Assembly: GCA_002315765.1 (NCBI GenBank)
Contig: DCIE01000050.1
Location: 3,294 to 9,338 of the forward strand
Length of the DNA stretch: 6,045 nt
Source: Ruminococcaceae bacterium UBA1734
GTDB taxonomy: Bacteria; Bacillota; Clostridia; Oscillospirales; Acutalibacteraceae
Direction of reading: 5' to 3'
Numbering within the stretch: position 1 is the stretch's first letter; every line of letters begins with the position of its first letter. Positions 1-6,045 of the stretch are shown piece after piece. The position numbers were made by a program, and so were the translations under genes. Under the pieces are notes generated by a model, which made no database searches, was not told the DNA's origin, and saw nothing but the letters and a program-made list of their open reading frames with translations.

Positions 1-644
1 ATCGGAATGGAATCGAATAGTTCGGTCAGCGTTTTTTCGTTTTGAACCTTGTCGTTAAGCATTTCTTTCAAAATAACAATGAGACAAATCAAAACAAGAC
101 CGAAAATCAGTCCGTATGCCGCATAGGTTGTGTATCCCGGGGAAACCTTTCCCTCGGGCATCACTGCAAGGTCCACAACCTCGACAGAACTGCCCTCAAT
201 TGTATTTGACAGGATATCCGGCAAAACCTCGGCTATTGTATTCGCAATGATTTGCGCTTCACTTGGAATTGTAGATGTAACCGTCACGGTAAACCATTCC
301 GTATCGTTTACCGACGCGGCGGAAATCATCCCCTTCAGTTGATTTCTTGAATAAGGAAGGTCTGCTTTTTTAATTACGGAATCAAGACACTGCCTTGATT
401 TGAGGGCTACCACATAGGAATTAAGCAGTTGTCTTGCCGCAGTCAGTTCTCCGGATGAAAACGACAAGGTCGTACCGCCGAGAGAAATGGAATTGTTATT
501 GACATAAATCAGAATATCCGATTGATATGTCGGAGTTATAAGCACCGCTGAACCGATAACCATTGCCACGGCACAAAGCACCGTTACAATCGCAATCAGT
601 ATTTTTTTCTTCCATAGTGCAGATATTATCTGTTTTAGTTCCAT
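1..644 (-). CDS. Wzz/CpsC-like polysaccharide chain-length determinant (partial, C-terminus off the left edge)
   Basis: I translated this from the sequence: 214 residues are visible and the frame is still open at position 1. The protein begins MELKQIISALWKKK, a short cytoplasmic arm. A membrane segment follows at about residues 15-36, then an outside loop of about 135 residues, and a second membrane segment at about 174-193. Just before the second segment is the proline-containing stretch AVMPEGKVSPG (160-170), as expected at this place in the Wzz/CpsC/YveK family. The tail after it (EMLNDKVQNEKTLTELFDSIP) resembles the juxtamembrane segment that in Gram-positive members precedes interaction with, or fusion to, a tyrosine autokinase. 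Family members control polymer length and act with the Wzy polymerase, which is encoded in this operon. ATG at 644 lies 4 nt after the flippase stop and has a GGAGG 9 nt upstream. Whether a kinase domain is fused cannot be seen here. Confidence 0.86.
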   Translation of the reverse strand, partial: MELKQIISALWKKKILIAIVTVLCAVAMVIGSAVLITPTYQSDILIYVNNNSISLGGTTLSFSSGELTAARQLLNSYVVALKSRQCLDSVIKKADLPYSRNQLKGMISAASVNDTEWFTVTVTSTIPSEAQIIANTIAEVLPDILSNTIEGSSVEVVDLAVMPEGKVSPGYTTYAAYGLIFGLVLICLIVILKEMLNDKVQNEKTLTELFDSIP

Positions 645-648
645 TATT

Positions 649-2211
649 TTATTCCTCCAGTTTTTTTCGTTTTCTGAGTGTTTTCAAAAGCAATTCACAC
701 ATCCGTTTCAATTCCTTTCTGTAAAACACCCAAAAGAACATAACGGAAATACACAATACTGTTGCAAAAGACACAATTCCGGCAATAATCCATTTTCCCC
801 AATTATCCGTTGGATAAGTATAGAACAATTTGAGCAGCAGTAACGAAGACAATGAAATTCCGGCATCAACCAAAACAAGCTTAATAAACTTTTTAACCGG
901 TCGATAAATAATGTTTTTTGATAAAAATATGACATCGCATACACAACGCACTACCATTGCAACGGTAGTTCCGATTGCTACTCCGACAAGCCCGAAACGA
1001 AACACAAGAAGGATGGATACAAGCAAATTGATAATAGCTTCCGTAGCAGCCAATTTCTGCGTTTCTTTAAATTTTCCGGCGACCGTATACATATTGCTGT
1101 ATAACGATTTTATACAGTTAATTCCACCACCGATAAGTAATATCGTTCCGAATACAGGTTCTGAATAGTTCACATCTTCAACACCTTTTGTGTAAAGAAG
1201 TGCAAAGGGAAGAATCAAAAAAATCGCCGTCGTAAATAATACAATCATCGCCGCGTTCTCAACAAATTCCAACAAATCAAATCTGTCATTTACCGTTTTT
1301 TTGTCTTCGGTAACAAGCAAGTTTCCCAAGCTGGCCCCGGCACCGCTGTGAATTGCGCTCACAGAAGACGTAAGCCCCACAACAACCGCATTGTATACCG
1401 CGTAAACGGAAACTGTTTTTAAGCCGGAAAACAACGAAAGTATGGCAACATCCGTATTATTGTGGATGAAATACGATATAGAATGAACAGCTCCGTTCCA
1501 TCTTTCCTTGATTTTATCATTATGTGGCAGAGCACCTTTTATCAGTTTATAATGCCGAGATACATATATTCTGTAATAAATAGGTCTGATAAGAAATACC
1601 AAAGCGCTCACAAGCTTTACGACTCTTGCATCCAATCCAAAAGATATCAAAACATAAACAACAATAATATTGGCTATGAATAGCACCGAGGTTAAAATAT
1701 TGTTTAGTCTGCCCATTTGGTCCGCTTCAACAAGCAGCGCGTAAGGTGCTGAAATAAAGTAACGGGCAACAACATCGATGCTCAAAATCAAAATCAAACA
1801 CACAACATAGGTTGTACCTAGTGACGATTTCACAGCAAGAGGAAAACAGACACACAAACCGACAATATAGAAGCAAAATATTATTCCGATTTTCCAATAA
1901 AAGTTTCGGGTGGCTTTTACGATACCGGATACTGTTTGCATATCGTTTGTGGCAAGGGGTTTATATAACGATGCCCGTACAACCCCTCCGACACCAAGCT
2001 CCAACAAAGCGATATATAGCAAAAATTGCGTTATTGACGAAACAAGCCCGTTCACTTCGGAGCCGTATGCCCGAATAAAAACTTGCGGTAAAATCAGTCC
2101 GCTTGCTGCGACAACCAATTGGCTTATCCAGTTGGTTACTATATTTAAACCGGAATTTTCAGTTCTGCTTGTCTTTTTCCCCATCAAGCGATTTTGAAAT
2201 AATTTTGACAT
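649..2211 (-). CDS. Wzx-type polysaccharide repeat-unit flippase (MOP superfamily)
   Basis: A 520-residue, strongly hydrophobic protein with roughly 12-14 predicted membrane segments by eye, a usual size for oligosaccharide flippases of the MATE-like MOP superfamily. Family-like features are the N-terminal stretch around residues 22-85 (first helix, then AYGSEVNGLVSSITQFLLY, ELGVGGVVRASLYKPLA) and the later pattern at 391-416 (EAIINLLVSILLVFRFGLVG, then VAIGTT). It is expected to move the undecaprenyl-linked repeat unit from the inner to the outer face of the cytoplasmic membrane. The C-terminus is basic (LRKRKKLEE), fitting a cytoplasmic tail. ATG 2211 follows the acyltransferase stop by 3 nt and has a GAGGAAGGA ribosome binding site 8 nt upstream; a second Met at residue 10 lacks an equally good site. 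Its neighbours (polymerase, acyltransferase, chain-length gene) support export of a surface polymer rather than drug efflux. Which sugar unit it carries cannot be told. Confidence 0.9.
   Translation of the reverse strand: MSKLFQNRLMGKKTSRTENSGLNIVTNWISQLVVAASGLILPQVFIRAYGSEVNGLVSSITQFLLYIALLELGVGGVVRASLYKPLATNDMQTVSGIVKATRNFYWKIGIIFCFYIVGLCVCFPLAVKSSLGTTYVVCLILILSIDVVARYFISAPYALLVEADQMGRLNNILTSVLFIANIIVVYVLISFGLDARVVKLVSALVFLIRPIYYRIYVSRHYKLIKGALPHNDKIKERWNGAVHSISYFIHNNTDVAILSLFSGLKTVSVYAVYNAVVVGLTSSVSAIHSGAGASLGNLLVTEDKKTVNDRFDLLEFVENAAMIVLFTTAIFLILPFALLYTKGVEDVNYSEPVFGTILLIGGGINCIKSLYSNMYTVAGKFKETQKLAATEAIINLLVSILLVFRFGLVGVAIGTTVAMVVRCVCDVIFLSKNIIYRPVKKFIKLVLVDAGISLSSLLLLKLFYTYPTDNWGKWIIAGIVSFATVLCISVMFFWVFYRKELKRMCELLLKTLRKRKKLEE
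654..658 (-). promoter_or_regulatory. Ribosome binding site of the Wzz/CpsC-like gene
   Basis: GGAGG on the minus strand, 9 nt before ATG 644. It is formed by the final Leu-Glu-Glu codons of the flippase gene, so the flippase end doubles as the initiation signal of the next gene. This fixes the start at 644 and suggests the two are translated together. Confidence 0.8.
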
Positions 2212-2214
2212 TTC

Positions 2215-3357
2215 TTATTTCCTTCCTCGGTTTTTGCTATTATTGCATACGACATGATTTGCCTTTTTCTTTCTCAATCTGCGAATCAAATTTAATATTT
2301 CGCCCATAACAATTACTGCTATAAAGGAAACTATCAATACAGCGACGCAGAACAGATTGCTTGAATAAAAATTTGTCAGATTAAAATGCGACAACGCCAA
2401 AAACAAATATTTCAAAATAACATAGTGAGATATGTAATAGTTAAAACTGTTATCCCCCAAATAAACCATAGGTTTTAGCGATAAAAATTTGTTTACAATG
2501 CTTTCACCGCTTACACATCCCAAAACAATAACCGAAACAAACGGAACATATATCACATCATTTGTCAACCAAATGGGAATTTCGCCATGCAAAAGTCGAA
2601 TGATAATCAACGATAAAATACTGAAAGCAACGGCAAAAGAGATATATTTGTACTGCTTTATTTTTGCTAATTTACCGATGAACATTCCTATCACATAATC
2701 AAACGCTCGGATGATAAACAAATCAATCTGTATCCAATTGGCTAACTCTTTGTTTGTAACATATTTTCCGACAAGAAAGGATAAACCAAGCAGTATTAAA
2801 AAGGTAATTGTAATCTTCCCAATCAAGCTTACCGGTTTTTCACATTTTTCAGGCTTGACAATTATTTTTTTTGCAAGAACCGTTAAAGGAATCATAAACA
2901 AATATGCCGATAAATACCATGAAACATCATTGAGTGAAAGAAAGAAACTATCGACGGGTATCAAACTCTGAGTCAATGTAATTCCCGCCAAAAGCTCGGC
3001 AATAAAGCGAAACAGTGTTTTTTGTTTCAGGATAACTGACCATAAAGTAAAAGGTATTGCCAAAGCAAGAAATAACAAGTGCACCGGATAATATTTTTTG
3101 AAAAATTTCACTGTTTTATATTTTATCTCGGCATAAATGCCGTAATTTTCTTTTGTGCTATCTCTTAAATATGTATCCAAAAAACCTGAAATAATTAAGA
3201 ACCCAGTCAAGCTGAGCTTTCCGCCATCCTCAAAAATACCGCCGAGAAGGTTTTCTCTGCATGAAAGAATTCCCGAAGCATGAAAGGTAAAAGCAAAGAT
3301 ACAAAAGATAATGCGCAGTCCTTGGATAGGTTTGATTTTTTGTGCTTTACCCGACAT
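2215..3357 (-). CDS. Acyltransferase-3 family membrane acyltransferase (probable polysaccharide O-acyltransferase)
   Basis: A 380-residue polytopic membrane protein with the hallmarks of the acyltransferase-3 family (OafA/NodX/OatA type). In the first helix, R15 and H26 form the conserved R-x10-H motif. Next come LIISGFL (54-60), the usual SGF segment; a basic helix entry KTVKFFKKYYPVHLL (81-95); NDVSWYLSAYLF (143-154); and near the C-terminus GDNSFNYYISHY (301-312), matching the family's S-x(4)-Y-x-x-H region. About ten membrane segments are visible, with no extra SGNH hydrolase domain, so this is the membrane-only form. Family members transfer acyl groups, most often acetyl, to extracytoplasmic or lipid-linked sugars. 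Its place between polymerase and flippase makes decoration of this polymer the likely job; the acyl group and target hydroxyl are unknown. The gene overlaps the polymerase end by 11 nt, and GGGGAGG 6 nt upstream of ATG 3357 supports the start. Confidence 0.9.
   Translation of the reverse strand: MSGKAQKIKPIQGLRIIFCIFAFTFHASGILSCRENLLGGIFEDGGKLSLTGFLIISGFLDTYLRDSTKENYGIYAEIKYKTVKFFKKYYPVHLLFLALAIPFTLWSVILKQKTLFRFIAELLAGITLTQSLIPVDSFFLSLNDVSWYLSAYLFMIPLTVLAKKIIVKPEKCEKPVSLIGKITITFLILLGLSFLVGKYVTNKELANWIQIDLFIIRAFDYVIGMFIGKLAKIKQYKYISFAVAFSILSLIIIRLLHGEIPIWLTNDVIYVPFVSVIVLGCVSGESIVNKFLSLKPMVYLGDNSFNYYISHYVILKYLFLALSHFNLTNFYSSNLFCVAVLIVSFIAVIVMGEILNLIRRLRKKKANHVVCNNSKNRGRK
2220..2228 (-). promoter_or_regulatory. 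Ribosome binding site of the flippase gene
   Basis: GAGGAAGGA on the minus strand, ending 8 nt before ATG 2211. It lies within the codons for the last residues (Arg-Gly-Arg) of the acyltransferase, so the two genes are probably coupled. It supports the start at 2211 over the internal Met at residue 10. Confidence 0.7.
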
Positions 3358-4693
3358 AGTTTGCCTCCCCTATCGGTTTAACAGCCATCGTTTTGCTGTC
3401 CTTATTATGTTTACATCTCAGAGCAAAAATGGTTATTGTATATTGAAGCATCAGCGTGTACGCAGAGATGAAAGGAACCAGCTGCACATACACAAGAATA
3501 GCAGAAAACGGCAGTATATATTCTATATCCGGCTTTTTTCGGAGCTCATCTATTGCCGGATTCAGCATACCGGTAAGATATACGAAAAAACCAAAAATGC
3601 CGTAGCATTCAAGTACTTGAACCAACATATTATGCACTGTACCGTAAACTCCTAAAATGTCACCGTTTTGTGTAACGCCGACGCCCATCACAATTCCCCG
3701 CATATTTTTCAGCCATGCTTTCAGATGGATAAGGATGCTCGCCATTCTGCCGTTACCGCCCTCCATATCTTCCGCTGTGAAACGGTTGACAAAGGCCTCG
3801 AGAAGCTCCGGATTCTTGGCGATAATTACTGTTAAAATGACTGCAATCAAACCGATAAATGCAAGAGCTATACCCATTTTCTTTGTGTTCTTCATGCTCG
3901 CAAAAACATAGACCAAAACAAACAAAGCAATTACAATAACAAAGCTTCTCGTTAATGACAGCATACCGCCAATCAGAATAAAGACCAAGCTGACAATTCT
4001 TATAATCAGATATTTTTTTCCGTATTCTTTTTGCAGAAGCAATGCCACAAAAAAGGCAACGACAGCATCGCATCCAATCTCATTTGCGTTCACGCCAAGT
4101 CTCATTACAGAACCGCTTGCGGTATTCTCCGCACCGATTCTGTACCAACCTCTCACAAACAATTCAAGCCAGTAGTCCGGTGCCGACAAGAGATTTGATG
4201 TGACAACGATAGCAAAGAAAATACAAATGCCGATATAATAAAAATTCAAGTAGGATAAATAATGCTCGGGAAGCTTCTGATACAGCAAAAAGAAGAACAA
4301 TAATACTGCAAAGCAATAACTTGCAATTTCTATTAGGTCAACAGAAGGATAAAACAGTGATGCCACTAACTCCATTGCTATAAAAAACGCTGCAAAACCG
4401 ATGGTTGTTTTTTCGATTTTTCCGCATTTCGCCAACAAACACGCAATTATTACAAGCAAAACATATTTGTCAGGCAACCCGCTGAGCAATGGCAAAGTAA
4501 AGCAAAATAAATATAATTCCGTTTCATAATCGGCAACGGCAAAAGCAACGGCAATAAACGCAAAATAGATAAATTTATTGACATTGACACCGCCGATGTC
4601 TCGGACAGCAAGCAAAATCGGCAATCCTATCATATAAGCAAATAAGATAAATTTGTTTAATTTGCTGTCTTTATTTATACTGACCGCTTTCAT
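3347..4693 (-). CDS. Wzy-type O-antigen/capsule polymerase (O-antigen ligase-like membrane protein)
   Basis: A 448-residue polytopic membrane protein with about 11-13 hydrophobic segments, interrupted by one large polar loop at about residues 292-355. This layout and the motifs match the Wzy/O-antigen ligase superfamily: VNANEIG (201-207); LSLTRS (245-250) just before a helix; R304 and NGR (314-316) in the loop; MGVGV (336-340); and VHNMLVQVLECYGIFGF (353-369), the typical H-N-x-x-L...Y-G-x-x-G ending of the loop. Such proteins join lipid-linked repeat units on the outer face of the membrane. Ligases share the fold, but ligation to lipid A is unlikely in a Gram-positive host, and the adjacent flippase and chain-length gene favour polymerase. 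The start ATG 4693 overlaps the glycosyltransferase stop as ATGA, with a modest GGGTGA directly upstream, so translation probably depends on coupling. The linkage formed cannot be predicted from sequence. Confidence 0.9.
   Translation of the reverse strand: MKAVSINKDSKLNKFILFAYMIGLPILLAVRDIGGVNVNKFIYFAFIAVAFAVADYETELYLFCFTLPLLSGLPDKYVLLVIIACLLAKCGKIEKTTIGFAAFFIAMELVASLFYPSVDLIEIASYCFAVLLFFFLLYQKLPEHYLSYLNFYYIGICIFFAIVVTSNLLSAPDYWLELFVRGWYRIGAENTASGSVMRLGVNANEIGCDAVVAFFVALLLQKEYGKKYLIIRIVSLVFILIGGMLSLTRSFVIVIALFVLVYVFASMKNTKKMGIALAFIGLIAVILTVIIAKNPELLEAFVNRFTAEDMEGGNGRMASILIHLKAWLKNMRGIVMGVGVTQNGDILGVYGTVHNMLVQVLECYGIFGFFVYLTGMLNPAIDELRKKPDIEYILPFSAILVYVQLVPFISAYTLMLQYTITIFALRCKHNKDSKTMAVKPIGEANYVG
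3364..3370 (-). promoter_or_regulatory. Ribosome binding site of the acyltransferase gene
   Basis: GGGGAGG on the minus strand, 6 nt before ATG 3357. It sits inside the last codons of the polymerase gene, whose stop lies 11 nt into the acyltransferase gene. It decides the start and points to translational coupling. Confidence 0.75.
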
Positions 4694-5769
4694 AAATCAC
4701 CCAACTCACGATGAAAAAGTTCCATATACCTCTCCGCCATTTTAGAAGATGTAAAGTCTTTTGATATTTCTTTGGATTTGTTTTGCATATCTGCCATTTT
4801 TTCAGGTGCCATTTGTAAGAATTCCATCATACGCTTTTCATACTGTTCTTGGTCATCCACAGGCACCAAATAACCGTTTTCTTTTACAATATCCCTAAGC
4901 CCGCCCACATCGGTGGACAAAACGGGCAAACCGACAGTTAAAGCTTCCAGCACAGACAGGGGCATCGCCTCTCTGCGTGATGACTGAACATACACATCGG
5001 ATACGGCATAATACTCTTCCGGCAAATCGGTCATGCCGGGAAGAACAACTGCATTTTCCAAGTCATTCTCTGCTATGAAGTCTTGCAGTTCTTTATGCTT
5101 TGGACCGTCACCCACCAGAATGAGTTTTATATGTTTATTCGTTTTATATATATTCTGAAAACACCTTAAAATCATCAACTGATTTTTATTTTCATCTTGA
5201 CGGGCTACATTGATAAAGGTAAACGCATCATGCTCTTTCTTGTAAAAACGATTTGCATCCACACCGTTATTCACATAGACACACTGACGGTCATCCACTC
5301 CGTAATAATCCTTGCATTTGATTTGATTTTCTTTTGATACCGCCACGAGTAATGCTTTTTTTCGTCTGAGTCCGTACCGTAAAAGCTTTTCATTTTTTTT
5401 GCTGAATGCCTGCTGTGGTACGGTGTGTGCCGTAACCACAAAGGGCTTTTTGTGTAATAGGCACCATGGCAGCCCGAATGTAATTCCGCCCAAATGAGAG
5501 TGTACGATATCCGGGTTTATCTTTGAAATCTCTCGCATAACCTTCACCATATCCCTTGGCGTAATAGAATGCGTTATGGAAAGATATATCACTTCACATA
5601 TTTGCTCAACTTTTTTCTCTATATGGGTATTCAGCTTCGGCCCGTAGCATACAACAAACACTTTATATCGGGAAAAATCCATATGCTTTATTAGCTCACT
5701 CAGCATATTTTCTCCGCCGCCGACAGATAAATTATCAATTATTTCAAGCAAAACATATTTCTTTTTCAC
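4690..5769 (-). CDS. GT4-family glycosyltransferase (GT-B fold, retaining)
   Basis: A 359-residue cytoplasmic glycosyltransferase of normal GT4 length, with no membrane segment. The N-terminal acceptor-binding half has LSVGGGE (14-20), DIVHSH (87-92), VVTAHT (111-116) and LVAVSK (141-146), then NNGVD (167-171). The C-terminal nucleotide-sugar half has VARQDENKN (188-196) with R190 and K195 where GT4 enzymes bind phosphates, VGDGP (219-223), the E-x7-E motif EAMPLSVLE (267-275), TDVGG (286-290) and NGYLVP (298-303). It should add one sugar from a nucleotide donor to the growing lipid-linked repeat unit; donor and acceptor are unknown. Start choice: the frame also allows GTG at 5772 and 5778 (362 residues from 5778). 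GTG 5769 has GAGGTG 6 nt upstream and yields MKKKYVLLEIIDNLSVGGGE, a usual N-terminus for the family, so I prefer it. The gene overlaps the polymerase by 4 nt. Confidence 0.92.
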   Translation of the reverse strand: MKKKYVLLEIIDNLSVGGGENMLSELIKHMDFSRYKVFVVCYGPKLNTHIEKKVEQICEVIYLSITHSITPRDMVKVMREISKINPDIVHSHLGGITFGLPWCLLHKKPFVVTAHTVPQQAFSKKNEKLLRYGLRRKKALLVAVSKENQIKCKDYYGVDDRQCVYVNNGVDANRFYKKEHDAFTFINVARQDENKNQLMILRCFQNIYKTNKHIKLILVGDGPKHKELQDFIAENDLENAVVLPGMTDLPEEYYAVSDVYVQSSRREAMPLSVLEALTVGLPVLSTDVGGLRDIVKENGYLVPVDDQEQYEKRMMEFLQMAPEKMADMQNKSKEISKDFTSSKMAERYMELFHRELGDL

Positions 5770-5775
5770 CACATA

Positions 5776-5781
5776 CACCTC
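5776..5781 (-). promoter_or_regulatory. Ribosome binding site selecting the GTG start at 5769
   Basis: GAGGTG on the minus strand, 6 nt before GTG 5769. It covers the first possible GTG (5778), which would therefore be inside the binding site. That farther start has only GAAGG (5792-5796), 13 nt away. The site immediately follows, and shares one base with, the TAG stop of the possible micro-ORF. Confidence 0.6.
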
Positions 5782-5855
5782 TATTTTATTACCTTCATAA
5801 GATACTCTTTTTTGTTTTTTCGATATGCTTCGTAAAACAGTATATCCTGTCTCAT
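5781..5855 (-). CDS. Possible 24-residue micro-ORF coupled to the upstream glycosyltransferase (uncertain)
   Basis: Between the two glycosyltransferase genes an ATG overlaps the upstream stop as ATGA (5852-5855) and opens a 24-codon frame ending in TAG at 5783-5781, just before the next gene. The peptide begins MRQDILFYEAYRKNKKEYLM and is polar and basic, with no membrane segment or motif I recognise. There is no clear ribosome binding site before the ATG, so translation would rely on coupling from the upstream stop. It could be a real small peptide, a device that carries ribosomes across the otherwise untranslated gap of about 80 nt, a remnant of a lost gene, or chance. The overlap is the same kind used at the next junction, but one such overlap is weak evidence. 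Confidence 0.25.
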   Translation of the reverse strand: MRQDILFYEAYRKNKKEYLMKVIK

Positions 5856-6045
5856 TTTTCGTTCACGACTTTAAAATAATCAACCCACTGTGCAAAAACC
5901 ACATCCGGTGCAAACCTTTCCGATGATTTTTTAGCACCCAAAGACAAGTTGTTTTTATATTCCGTATCCGCCAAAACCTCCGAAATGGCAGTCGCCATTT
6001 CTTCGACTGCATTGACACCCACTAAAATGCCGTTATGTTTATTTT
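5852..6045 (-). CDS. Glycosyltransferase, probable GT4 family (partial, C-terminal 63 residues)
   Basis: The end of a gene that enters from the right edge; the frame is open to 6045 and stops with TGA at 5854-5852. The 63 residues include NGILVGVNAVEEMATAISEV, the NGxLVxxxD-like segment followed by the alpha-helix that closes GT4 enzymes; then GAKKSSERF (36-44), matching the usual N-A-R-x-x-x-x-x-F region; and a final AQWVDYFK helix. The complete glycosyltransferase downstream has the same arrangement at residues 298-352, which supports the assignment. The catalytic region is not in the window, so donor and activity cannot be judged. It is the most promoter-proximal gene seen and probably acts on the same repeat unit. 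A gap of 82 nt (to GTG 5769) separates it from the next glycosyltransferase, the longest gap in the window. Confidence 0.75.
   Translation of the reverse strand, partial: NKHNGILVGVNAVEEMATAISEVLADTEYKNNLSLGAKKSSERFAPDVVFAQWVDYFKVVNEK

Noticed and set aside
130..342. Plus-strand 70-codon frame at the left end
   Set aside because: The opposite strand encodes the Wzz/CpsC-like protein with family motifs; this frame has none.
911..1168. Plus-strand open frame of 85 codons opposite the flippase gene
   Set aside because: It lies wholly inside the flippase gene on the other strand, has no convincing ribosome binding site, and its protein resembles no family; the flippase frame is clearly the coding one.
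3311..3655. Plus-strand open frame of 114 codons across the acyltransferase/polymerase junction
   Set aside because: It is antisense to two well-supported genes, and its translation is low-complexity and rich in Arg, His, Tyr and Ile without any recognisable domain; it is a by-product of the opposite-strand codons.
3753..4073. Minus-strand 106-codon frame inside the polymerase
   Set aside because: It is the shifted frame of a transmembrane-rich gene, with unusual Cys content and no initiation signal.
5781..5851. Possible promoter or terminator in the gap between the two glycosyltransferases
   Set aside because: I saw no -35/-10 pair with 16-18 nt spacing and no GC-rich hairpin followed by a T run; the A-rich sequence is not enough to call either.
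1..6045. Search for mobile elements, tRNA genes, CRISPR repeats or long direct/inverted repeats
   Set aside because: Coding sequence fills nearly the whole window and none of these patterns is visible by eye; short repeats below about 15 nt would not be reliably noticed.

Overview
The window is one stretch of a surface-polysaccharide (capsule or exopolysaccharide) gene cluster. Every supported gene lies on the minus strand, so transcription runs from high to low coordinates. The A+T-rich composition, strong GGAGG-type ribosome binding sites, frequent AAA/ATA codons and a CpsC/YveK-like chain-length protein suggest a low-GC Gram-positive bacterium, most likely an anaerobic Clostridia-type Firmicute. 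That assignment is inference; no taxonomic marker gene is present.

In transcription order the layout is: (1) the last 63 codons of a GT4-like glycosyltransferase entering from the right edge (6045-5852); (2) a possible 24-codon micro-ORF joined to it by an ATGA overlap (5855-5781); (3) a complete GT4 glycosyltransferase (5769 or 5778 to 4690); (4) a Wzy-type polymerase (4693-3347); (5) an acyltransferase-3 family membrane acyltransferase (3357-2215); (6) a Wzx-type flippase (2211-649); (7) a Wzz/CpsC-like chain-length determinant that runs off the left edge (644-1). From gene 3 onward the junctions are 4-nt overlap, 11-nt overlap, 3-nt gap and 4-nt gap, and each ribosome binding site lies inside the end of the preceding gene. 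This is a tightly packed, probably translationally coupled operon. No promoter or terminator is visible.

Together the genes fit the Wzx/Wzy-dependent pathway. The glycosyltransferases add sugars to a lipid-linked repeat unit on the cytoplasmic face, the acyltransferase probably acylates it, the flippase moves it across the membrane, the polymerase joins the units outside, and the Wzz-like protein sets chain length. No phospho-sugar initiating transferase is in view, so it must lie outside the window.

I found no RNA genes, CRISPR arrays, mobile elements or long repeats, and no evidence for an undescribed system. The points worth a second look are modest: the distal position of the chain-length gene, the coupled micro-ORF, and the ambiguous GTG start of the complete glycosyltransferase.
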